DNA of 64,000 bases from Bicyclus anynana (lineage: Eukaryota; Arthropoda; Insecta; Lepidoptera; Nymphalidae). Location of the stretch: assembly GCF_947172395.1 (NCBI RefSeq), contig NC_069087.1, forward strand, positions 2,604,001-2,668,000, given 5' to 3'. How positions within the stretch are numbered: position 1 is the first letter of the stretch; every line of letters starts with the position of its first letter. The position numbers and the translations under genes are program-made. Shown one piece after another: positions 12,143-24,100 of the stretch. The notes below the pieces were generated by a model. That model was not told the origin of the DNA, did no database searches, and was given only the letters and a program-made list of their open reading frames with translations.

Positions 12143-12446
12143 TCTATATATATAAAAATGAATTGCTGTTCGTTAGTCTCGCTAAAACTCGAGAACGGCT
12201 AAACGGATTTATCTTATCTTGGTCTTGAAATGTTCGTGGAGGTATAGGGAAGGTTGAAAAGGTGAGAAAAAATCAAATAATTTCCGGGAAAACCCTAAAA
12301 ACTGCCCTTTTCTATTTCCCATACAAACGTTTAAGAGTCAAGCGGTAGGGGTAGGGCAGGGGTAGGGTAGGGGTAGAGGTATAGAAGAAGTAGGGATAGA
12401 GAATAAGTGCACTTATGTCAAAACGAAGCTTGACCGGGTCTACTAG
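12143..12446 (+). mobile_element. Helitron-like element with G-rich minisatellite
   Basis: It starts TCTATATATATAAAAATGAA after an A at 12142 and ends GGGTCTACTAG before a T at 12447. Internal phrases GTTCGTTAGTCTCGCT and AACTCGAGAACGGCT match the copy at 37808-38135. The segment 12342-12400 is a (GGGTAGGGGTA) minisatellite with many runs of three or four G, a G-quadruplex-type pattern. Confidence 0.7.
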
Positions 12447-13502
12447 TTTTAAATAAATATTTGCCTTATATTTTTATATGTATACGACAACCCTTTTCCT
12501 TCCCCTATAATTAGTTGAAAAGGCTGTGCTTGGATATAACAATAGTCAAGACAGCGGAGCGTAAATTGTATAGGCTACAGTGAGTCAACTTTAACAGATT
12601 AACACAAATTTAAGCGGACTATTAGTTAGGACTTTTAAATGCACTTATGCAGCTCAGATTCCTCCCGTTTTTGCCATATTTTTCATTAATCCTTGGCTCC
12701 TATTGGTTGGAGCGTTACGTTGAATAGTCAATAGATAAATGAACAGTACAACAGAAAAATACAATAAAAAGACATTTTAAAGTAAACAAACCAAACAAAC
12801 TAATTCTTCTGCTTATATGTATAGAAAAATTCTGAATGCCGAATCCTGGATTTTAACCTCCTGAGTGTTGTTAAAACATTGTTTATTTCCCAAGTAAAAT
12901 AGGTAGTAACTTGCATTCACTCCAACACAACTTGACAGAATTCCGCAATTAATATTTCCCAGCCAATTATTTATCCAAATTAATTAAGAAACTCCAAGAC
13001 GACGGCGACGAGATGGATGTTCTATATCTAGTTATATAAATCGTAGAGATATAAACAGATCCTTTGAGTCGTTTGATGGAAAACTCATTGTGAAGCCAAT
13101 TGGCAATTTAATTGGCACGATGAACATCTGCGGTTACAGCGTGCTTACAACTTGTTTGTAAATAACTAAATTTTCCTTGTAAAGCTACACTATATTTCAA
13201 TAATTTGTACATTACCTTTGCTTCGGATACGACTATATAGGGAAAATGGAAAACATATCAGACAAGTTTCATTGCTCGTGATACTTAAAAGAGCAGATAC
13301 CTAGATTGTCAGCTACACAATAAATCGAAAGTGATAAAATGTGGAATTAAAGTAGGAATTCCTTTTAACAACAACAAGTAACAAGTGATATCACAGTGTC
13401 GGCTCATAGAAGTTCTGAATTGGTATACATTTGTGCTTCTAAAACTTTAAATTTAATTGAATATCGAATTTGATTATATTTAAGATAGGTTTTCTTTCAT
13501 CT

Positions 13503-13672
13503 TTACAAGCCCTCGACTACAATCTTACCTGATGGTAAGTGATGATGCAATCTAAGATGGCACAACAGGTTAACTTGTTAGGAGTCTACAGTACATCGTA
13601 CCGGAACGCTAAATCGCTTGACGGTACGTCTTTGCCGGTAGAGTGGTAACTAGTCACGGCCAACGAGCGTAT
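13503..13672 (+). repeat. Interspersed repeat family R1 (copy 1)
   Basis: It shares TGATGGTAAGTGATGATGCA, ATCGTACCGGAACGCTAAAT and GGTACGTCTTTGCCGGTAG with 56806-56990 and, in decayed form, with 35788-36130. The repeat has no ORF. It probably comes from the untranslated end of a lepidopteran retroelement. Confidence 0.75.
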
Positions 13673-14957
13673 TTAATATCATTGCTCCCAGCAGCCATAC
13701 GCTTTGTACTAATGAACGTTTTATGACAGAAATAGGTAGACAAAACTCGAAAAGCTCATCGAGTAGAACAATCAAAAAGCAGACCTTTTCACAGTCCAGT
13801 GCCTCTGTTTGCTTATTAAAAAAACAACGCAAAAGCGCAAAATTACTAGGGACACGTGGAACAAAGGCATTTTCAACGAACCCTGCACCTGAACCAAGGT
13901 TATGTCGAAATTAAATGCACCTACACATTGATACGAGCGCCCTACAGCGTATCAACCGCTTGTTTTTACAGACAGACGTACAAATAGATTCGTACCCCTG
14001 TGTACCCCCCTTGATGACTAATGAAAACCTCTTCTGCCGGCTCGTTTTGACCGAATCTTTCCAACAATTTGAACCCTACACTGACTGCCGACAATCCCAA
14101 TTTGATTGGTCGATTTTACGCTGCACATTTACAACCAATGCCAAATGATCTCCACGGTTTAGGTGTCCGGTTTACAGTTTTAATTGGGAAGGACAAACAC
14201 TGAGGTGGTTCAATTTAAAATGGTTTGTTTTAATTTTCCCCGTCCGTGGACGATCGTTTAATTAAGAGTGCGAATGATAGGTCCTCTTCGAGAGCATTTT
14301 TTTATTACAAATATACAAAAAAGTATTTTGAATGAAAATAAAAGATGAATGACGTAAAAATCTTGATAGAGATGTTAAAATTTGATACCCATCTGTGTAA
14401 AATGTGGGGCAGGGTGGCAATAGGGAGAGATACAAAGCTGTACACAAAAGCATTGATAATGAATACGAATGTTGAAATGTTTTACGTAAAATCAATACGA
14501 TTTTATGTAGTTTAAAATGTCTTTGGAACGACGTATACAATATCGTATCGCAGGCACAAATCTAATAAAGCGTATAGGTTCTCTTTTTAAAATCAAAGAC
14601 TTCCATTATCATAATAAGTCAATGCATCTTTAATGAGTAGACAAGTTAGAAACGGCATATTTTAATATGGAATACGAATTGCCAGTAGTAAATAAATAAA
14701 AAAGAAATAAGCGAAAATTTATTAGTCCAACTTTGTAATAGTAGCATCGCAAAATAACGATGAAGCTGAGCTTACACTGAAATTTAAATTCAAACTTGAG
14801 TTTTTCTCCATTCAAGTGACAATTTTTTACAATTAAAATTAAACGGTGATAAGTAAATTCTTAAACTTCAGAGCTCTGATATGAGCGCACATCAACGCAT
14901 TACTTGAAGTGCCTGAAAAGAAGATTCAGTGTGAAATACTGTACTCTCTTGTTCCAG

Positions 14958-15122
14958 GCGTCAGCAGCGCACTACCAGAGCCAACTGTCGGCGTTGTCGG
15001 CCGAAAACGAGAGGTTGCGCAACGAACTGTCGGCGTTGTCGGCCGGCGTCCACGACAGCGATCACGAAAAGCGGCTGGACGATGTCGCGCAACAAGTCGT
15101 GCGGGCCTTGCTCTCACAGAAG
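14958..15122 (+). CDS. Exon a of the coiled-coil gene
   Basis: The acceptor is TTGTTCCAG|GCG and the donor AAG|GTAGTT. It has 55 codons and is phase 0 at both ends. It encodes a coiled coil with a near-duplicated LSALSAENERLRNELSALSA segment and a basic/acidic end. The open frame continuing to 15359 is intron read-through. Confidence 0.8.
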
Positions 15123-18100
15123 GTAGTTTATGTAATTTATATTGAAGTGATAACTTCAGGGATGATAAACGTAACACGTTACGGCGCCACTCTGGTTTCC
15201 CTTTGTCTCACTCTCAAGTATAACTTATCACTTCTGTCGAGCGTCCCGAGACGCATCCGATTTTATTTTTTACTCTGTGGGTTTCTTACTTTTCTGGCAG
15301 CTAACATATTCACAAATTGTGCGTGTGTATTGTCGTGTGACGTCATGTTTTGTGTTTAGTGGAAACTAGAGATTACATCGTTGGTTGGGTTTGCGGGTAG
15401 TATATAATTTTCTTGCCGTTATTTGTAATACCAATAAAATTTATATTGACTTCTGGTAATTTAAAAGGTAATAATAAATTGTTCCAATTGTACCTCAAAG
15501 GCACTAAATTGATTTTAAAATTAATGACACCACCAGATGCCAAAGTGATCCAACGATGTCATTACCACAGATCTAACTAAGCCGCAAAGGACGAGATAAT
15601 TCCGAAAAATTCTGAAAAAAACGGATATAAATTAATTCTGCCTACCCGCAACAGCCGCTTGCCGAATCTCATAATACCACAAGAGCATTAAGATGGAAAA
15701 CGAAAATTGTTTTCTCATAATTATGGGAATGTCGCTGCCCCGTGGATTACGCACAACACATTCGCACATAAATCGCGCGAAATGGGACACTTTAGGCTAA
15801 GCTGCACCGTAATAATTTCACCCAGCCTCCGGGCTACTATAATCTTGGCATAATCTGCCCGATAATGGCAGCGTTTGTGTTTAAATCCGGTCACAACGTC
15901 CTGGTCGAGATTCGGAAAGTGAAAACTATTCGGATAAAGTTAGCGCGGCGTGTTCTTGACAATTTTAATGTGTGCTGATTTGTGTCTATGGCACAGTTTT
16001 GGCGAACAATGTTTAACTGAGCGAAAACTTTAATTGTTTGGAAATGTGATTCCTTATGATCGAATCTAACTTGTGGTACATATGGTGGTTTTTGTTGGAG
16101 TTTTGTGACAAAAATGATTTATCTTTTGCAAAATGGTAATGGTATTCGCAGATTTATTTGAACCTTAGAAAGATCTTAAATCCTCCTTTCTTTATTCCTC
16201 AGACCGTTCTGTGTGAATGACTATTTTAAAGTTGTTTTAAAATAAATAAAGTTAAATTTAATATCTTCAGCAGCGCATATCAATTTCGGGATAAATCCCA
16301 AAAGCTCTGGCAACACTGAGGATGACGTCTTCCGTATCTTCCATCTCCCCTTAATTACCTCCCGTCAATTACTTACTCGAATTTAATTTGGCTAATGAAG
16401 CGTAATTAAAATATACGCGTTTATTTCGAAGACTGACGGGGAGGGGGATTCGCTTAAAGGGAGTAATGAAAGTGACAAGTACCTGTCTTCCTTACGTTTA
16501 CATTTTAAGCCAAAGTGATATTTAAGATACGATGTATCATTAATTACATCTTCAATTTGATACAATTTTAATGAGAACAATTACTTATGTTCTGAGTTTG
16601 CGCTCACAGAATAAGATCATCATCGCTATTTGAAATGTTGAATCGGCAAGACTCATATTGTTTACCTGATAATTGCTGTTTGATTGTCATACAGAAAGTC
16701 TTCTACTTATCCCTCACCGTAAATTGTGCCTACGCCCAATTTCCAAACCCCTAAGGCCAAATTAACAATACCCGACTACTGAATAACTGAACAAATAGAA
16801 CTGGTGTCCAGATACCAGAGTTGTTCTTGTTCTAGTCGGATTAAGATCCCTTGGTTATGCAAGGAGAACAACACGAGCAATGGTGAGCGTAGACGTATAT
16901 CGTAAGGCTTTACCAAAACTTTTTCTCTCAGTCACACAACTCTCCTCGCACGGTAAATCTATGGATAGTTCAAATGTTCGTCTGTGTGCATTACAGAGTG
17001 TACGAGAAGAATTGGGTTGCGCGCGCGCCAGAATACGTGAATTGGAAGCACAAAACAGAGCGTTGAGCTCTTTGCTCGTGAGGCAGCTGCGGCCCCAACC
17101 GAGGCCTTCGCCCGCCACACCTCACACGCCGATAACACCTCATACACCACGAGACCTTCAAGGTAACTTTCACTTGTTTGACCCACCAGTCAGCTCCAAT
17201 CCGGGTTGGAGAACTTAGGGAGATAATATTAGTTTTATAACGTTCTCCACCGTCTGGTAATGGTTATGGCCGGAACAGATGCTTTAAGTGATATCTGAGG
17301 CACAGGATTGTAATAACACTAATTTCCCAACTTCCGGCTGATAATATTTTTTGCTGACAATTTACTGAGCACAAAAAAAAGGAGTCAAACGCGACGCAAC
17401 TACAATTACGATTGACAGAAAGTAAATCTGTTTAAGTTTGAGCACGCTTGCTTAGAAGATTTACTCTAGCCTTTTATGTGTTTGAAATTGTGGGTGGTAG
17501 AAAGCATACTGGTAGCGTATTTTGGTTGTTAATACTTTTCTTTGTGAATCAATGCTGCAACCATTTTATTTTAGACGGATTTGCGTAATCGGTTATCATA
17601 TTCAAATACCTACAAGTACCTGTTAATAAGTCCCAAAACGCCGTAGCTTTAAAGTACTTAATGCTATAAAATAAAAATTAGGATTTTTCAAAGTATACCA
17701 CAATTCCAGTGCACTTGGTAGACGTTGGCTCCTGTGGGTCCCTGGTGTCGTTTCGGGACTCTCCCCCGCCCGCACCGCCCGCCCCGCAGCCGCACCCTTT
17801 GAGCCAGGACGACAAGCGCCGGCATCAGATCCTCGCTGACATCTGGACTGAATTAAAGGTAACCTGAAAAGCATTCTTTATATTCGTCTAAAAGATATTA
17901 CACGCTTTTATTGGTTTGGAAAAAAGCCACCCTGGACTTCTGCCGGCTTGTCGGCTTGCATGGACTAAAACTAACTTCTTTATTCCGTGGTCAACACGGA
18001 ACCGCTTAGCATTTCTTCGTGCTGACCTCCCTGGAGTTATCTCTCGCTTTCTCTTTTTCCTCTCTTTTCTATATGATAAATATGTTGCTGCTTTTTAAAC

Positions 18101-21100
18101 ATGCTTACTGGGATTTGAAGATATTAAATCTTCAAATCCCAGTAAGAAAACACTTACTTCGAAAAAGCATGGTTTCAATCTTTTATTAACATTATTTGAA
18201 AACAGTCGGGTAAAAACACAGTAGGTATGTATCAGATTTAATTTTAATATTATGTAAATTTGAAAGGAACTTTAATTTAAATAATATAATATGGTGGTTA
18301 TTAGTTTATAAACTGTTTTCAGGGTCTGGAAGTGACACCAGCTAACTTGGCGCGCGCACTGTCTGCCGTAGACCCGACGTTGTGGGCACCCCCTGCACGT
18401 CCAGCCACCCTCAGCCTCAGTGTGCCGCAGCCATGCCCTGATCAGGCTCCTGGTGAGTTTTCATTTACCAAAAACCACTAGTCAATTCGTGATTGATATC
18501 TTTTGATTCTTCTACGACAAAGCAACGAAGCAAATTATTTCATAAGTAAAAGTTATTATTCTTTCATTGCAGGTGCAACCAGGGAAAAGGTGACGGAAGA
18601 AGAAAACGGTGAAGCGGGGGCAGAATCTCCAGAGAGCGGAGCCAAAGACGAGGGCTATTCCACCATGTCTAGTGACGTCCAAGCTGACGCATCTAGGCAG
18701 AGTGACCATGCGGCAGACAGAGCTCTGCCCGATCTTAACGAGGCATCCGACGAAACGGACAATCAAACAATCGTCTCCATCAATCCTCGGGAAACACGTC
18801 GCCATGCCCGGTTACTGGCTGAAGCAGATTATATATATTTTCCTATAGGAGTAGCTTTTGCTGGTATTAGAGGCAGTTACCCTCCTTCCAGACCAGTACT
18901 ACCCTTTCAGCATGTCGTAAGAAGCTTCTCAGACTCACACCTATGTTTGAAACTTGTTGCGAGCACAACGTGTCCAACCAGCTGCCTCGAAACTCCTTCA
19001 CCTAGCTCAGGTGTCTTACTGTTAGATCTTAAGCCAGCACCGGAAAGACCATTGAGAAGACCAGCAATAGCATCAACAACAAGTTCTGAAAGGGTTTCAT
19101 GGGGTAGTACACTTGAAGATCGTGGTGAAGGCTCACAATACGACGCTGATTATGTTCAACATTGGCTAGAATTAGATGATGCGAGGTCAGCTTTACAACA
19201 AAGACATAGAGATCTGGCAGATTTAGAATATGATAGAGCTGAATTAGAAGACTGGAGCTTATCTTTGTCGTGCGAGGATTTACGAGATAGGCAATCTCCT
19301 TTTGCAGAAATAACTACGCCGGGACAGATATCGCTCTCAACGTTACCTAGTATTAGAGAAGATGATGCGCTAGAATTAGAAGAAGACGTGGGTGATTGTT
19401 TATGGAATGATTGTGGATTTGCAACAGTGGAAATTGATGAATGCAGAATAGCTGATGAAGCGGATAATTCTGAAAAAAGATGGGAGTACACAGGCACACA
19501 TTCCCCTGGTGGTTCATGGTCCAGCGCGTCCGATGTTCCCGAAAAGCACTCTAGTGCTGCTTTGAGTGAAGACGGTGATTGTACTAATGTAGGTTTAGAT
19601 TTTACGCGCGATTTTTATCGTCTTGTCAAATATGAAAGCACAAAAAGTTTAGCATCAAATTCATCCAAAGTTACGTCTCAAGATCCTGCCAACCACTTAC
19701 GAATTAATGACGTCCAAACTGTAGCTCTACAAGATCGTGAACAGGCTCTTCAAAATGTACTTCACTTTATTGCGGAGCAACAAAAATATTGTCGTGATAG
19801 AGAGGAGTCCGACTCTATGTCATCCCGCCCAGCATCTGAAATTCGTGAACTACCTCCTCCCTACGCCGCAGCTGATTTCGATGACGACTCAGTCGACCCA
19901 CGCAGTGAAGTATCTGAAGATAGACAAAGACCAGATTCCTTTGGTAGCTTTTCCGAAAACGATTCTTGTGACATCACTCCTCTAGACAAGCCACGAGTCC
20001 CATATTGTGATATTGTATCCGAGCCAAGATCGACTCCTAGATTTATTGAAAGAGAAGATCCCTATGCTGAATCCGAGGATTACTACGATATATCGAGAGT
20101 TGAAAATGCGGAAAATGAAATAGATGACCGTCATCTTTTAAAAGTCCAACGAAAGAACGAGATCAACAAGACCATCGACAATAGCAATTCAGAGTTAGAC
20201 CAACCAAGTATAGTAAAAGATGAGAGATCTTGTGATATTGAATCTAGTCGTAATTTAGAGCATAATTCAGCTTTAAAAGAGAATACGGTGAATATTATGT
20301 TAAACTTGCAAACTCCGATTGAGAGGGATACAGAGACTAGTTTAGTAAAATCATCGAGTTTTCAATTATCAGCAGAAAGTGAAATGTCACTCGTTGATGA
20401 GGTGCTTAATGCTTGTAGAAGACCTACAAACGCATTAGGTACCGTTCCAGAAGAGGAGGAAAGTTCCTCACCTGAAACGAGCTCGCCTCAAATGACTGAA
20501 TCAAATACAACAAGCACGTCTACAGCTGAAACTGTGATAATAAGTAATAAGAATGACGGAGCTCATAGAGACGTAAAACGCAGAAGTGAAAAGAGTCGGA
20601 TACCCACTTTAATGGGAGGTAAAAGGCCGCCGTCTTCACCTCACAAAACAAGATCTAAAATTCCAGTTGCAGAAAAAAGTCGGGCTGGATCGACACCAGC
20701 AGCTACGAACGCAGAAGCAATAATCGTGAAACAAGAAAACACTTTAAGTTTTCATGAGGCAGCTACTTCCAAAGAGGTCATTGAAGAACTTAATAGGTAT
20801 AAACATTATGAAATACTTGACAAATATTTTGAAATTATTTGTCTGATAATTTATATCAACTGTTCTTGTAATTTCTTCTGCAGAATGATTCGCCAAAGTG
20901 AAAGTGGAGCTGCGATAGCAGAAGTTAAGAATGAAGAGCGACAGGAAAAAACTTACTCTCAAAAGGACAGCGCACTATGGGCGCCGACAGGATGGGTGCA
21001 TGTTGAAAAAGATATAGACTTCAGTGATCCTAAGGTACCACATACAGTTTTTCGCTATTATTCACATTCTAAAGAAAAGTATTAGACTAGTGTTGTGTTG

Positions 21101-24100
21101 TCAACTTTTAGCAATTTGATTTCACTTCAATGGGATCCAGCTTATTTAATAAATAACCCTCGTAACTTTAATAAGTTTTCGACTATAATAACCACCAATA
21201 GATTAAATTATGACATAACTGGACGTTTCAAAAATTCTTGTAAAGTAAGCCTAATTGAAATAAATGAATTTTGAATTTTATTTCAATACAGAATCAATTT
21301 AAGACAAAGGAAATTATTCTATATTATAATATTATAATATAGAATAATTTATATAATTTATTTAAATTATAATATAGAATAATTATATATATATAATAGA
21401 ATTATATAGTATTCTACTGTTTAAATCCACAGGCAATTGATAAACCTGCTATGAAATAAAATTTAATAGATCAATTATTACTCGGCGTTTCCAGGCTCGC
21501 GCGAACCTATTAGACGTGATGCTGGCATCCAGTGACTCGTCTCCTTCATCCTGTGGCTCTTCTCCTGCGGAACCACCACCACCATACTCCCGCCTTCACC
21601 GACTACATCGCTCCAGGAGACAGAAGACCGGTAAATACTGGATTTAGTCCTACCTACATACTGTGTAGTTGTATGAAAAAGTTAGACAAAACTGTTGGAA
21701 TCGGGGTTCTCAATCAAAAAGTTAGACAAAACTGTAGGAATCGGGGTTCTCAATATGAATCTTCTTTTGGTACGTAACGCGCGTCCTATATATTTCTAAT
21801 TTTTGATGGAAATAAGTTCTTTTAAGTAATGCCTTATTGTCTATCTTTTTCATAATTGCATATATGTTTAGTATAATGGTCATAGCAGCTGGATTAGCTA
21901 GACTGTTTACAGTGGTGTAACCTTACATTTCTGGTTATTAAAATTCAACCATAATACTTTTAATTTCAGCTATCCGGAATTTGTATTTTCGAAATTGTGG
22001 CTTGGAACTTATTTATACATATAAATAACTTTAGCTTTTTTTAGTGGACTAGTAGTGTCAACATCCAAACATCTTTTAGTTATGTTCTTTATTAAATTAT
22101 ATAATGAAATGTTACGCCATATACTCGAATAAGAAGTCAGTATTTGACGGTTGTTGATACAAATCTTTTTATAACCAATTTGATTATAAAAATTGTAGAT
22201 TAAAAATATATTGGCTTACTAATCGCAGACTTCTATCTGAATAATACAACTACCGCCAAATTCCCTTCTCTTTAATGTGGACTGTTAAATATTAGGATCA
22301 GCTTTACGATAATGATTTACTATATCTATTGTTTACTCCGTTTTATTTAATTGTAAAGGGCTTCTAAATATTTGATTAGATCATTATCGTAAGCTAACAT
22401 GACGATCGAAAGTATGATAACCGTCTGGAGTACCCGATCTATCGACTAGCTGGTCCACCCCGTTAATACTTTTAGTTAAGTTCTTAATTGCAATCTAAAT
22501 GTAAACCTTTTTTGAGATAGCGCTCGTAATTTTTTTTAGTAATTGTAAACATCCTTTGTTGTATCTCAATAAAGGGTTTACAAGAAGCTTTTAATTGTTG
22601 TTCTACTTACCGGCACTATCTCATAAAAGTTAGAACCCTAAGTGTTGTACCCTCATTTGTCCACTATCTATTCTCATATGCATTGTGAAGATCTTTAGGT
22701 AGGGGGACGGGATTAGTAGTATAAACGGTGTCTAGTTCTTAATAAGGAATATTTCTTGCTATTCGTCTTCTGTCGATTACGTGCCTTTAGTCTATGGAAC
22801 ATGGAAATTTATTCTCTAGATAATTAGCAATGGTGTCTGATTCCTAAATAAATCCTTAACCTTGTCCTTTATTCTAATCGAAAATTCCTTCTTCATCGTC
22901 GATGCATGAAATTTGTCTCTTTTGATATTTTCCTATCTATTTTCACACTTGATTGTGCACAGTATCAATAGTTATAATCATTTTTGGAAAAATCTCAACC
23001 ACCTTTAAATAAATCATATTTTTCTAATATACTTTACTTTATCTTACTCATCATAATTTCAAGTAGATTAACTAATCTTAGATAGTAAAAGTACCTACGT
23101 CTATTTTGTGATGATTTTTAGTGTCATCTATTCTCTCTATTGTAAAGAAGTATATTTCATTTAAAATATATCAACAGATGTTTGAACCTCAGCTCTCTTA
23201 ACAAGTTTAATGTGACTGTAGTAATTCGTTAGACTATACTAGTATCTAGTACTACAGCATTAAAAGCTGTCATTCTATTAAAACATATTCTACTACTTTT
23301 TTATCCTTAATCTTTTAAACGTTGAACACAATTTTCTTCCATTTTATTTAAATCTCTAACATTTCTTAGTTTTAGTCTTCAGATAAAGTTTTAAGTTTGT
23401 AAAATACTTCATATTGGGTTATTAAATAAATGGGTTCTTTTTCGATAGCATACTATCCATCCTAGCAAATGCAATAGGCAACTTTCATAACTTTTTGGTG
23501 ATAGACCACCTTCTTAGAAAGTTTAAACCGATGCTTGCTAATTTTACAATATTTTTTTATCTTATGTGTATCATATAAATATTATGAATGATAATTAATT
23601 ATATTTAAAAAAATCACTATTGAATCTGTCAGAAACTATTTTCAAATTTGTCATAATATTTATATTTTGTCTGTGTCAAATGTCAAATTGTTGTGTCACA
23701 AGCCACGTCACTGTTTCCGCTCTCACTCATGCACCGTCTCACTCTCGCCTCATTTCGAGTAGATGTCATATCAAACGCACCGCTCCGAAAAAAAAAAATT
23801 ACAATACAATTGATAAACTTGAAAGATATTTCACTGAGTTTATAAAATATTGAACCTCGATTTCTTTGGCCATGTTTCACACACCGTAAAAACCACTCTC
23901 AAAACTCACTAGCTTCAATTTCTATTTTAGATATAACGTTATCAATTGCCCTCAAGTACCTGTTGTCTTTTTAGAAGGCAACAAAAGTCTTGCCTTCTTT
24001 CTTAGAGGTTATAACTATATATAACTGTAATAATAATTGTAATAATAACTGTCATCACACTGAGAACCTGTATAGACAGAAAGAGTTCAGTTCTGAATGA

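Noticed and set aside
13723..14148. Two adjacent plus-strand frames (63 and 77 codons)
   Set aside because: There is no splice logic linking them and no recognisable domain, and they lie just after an interspersed repeat.
14904..15359. 151-codon frame treated as a gene
   Set aside because: Only 14958-15122 is exon. The two ends are intron read-through with good splice sites at both borders.
20797..20883. A transmembrane helix in the large plus-strand protein
   Set aside because: The hydrophobic residues are encoded by an 87-nt GT-AG intron.
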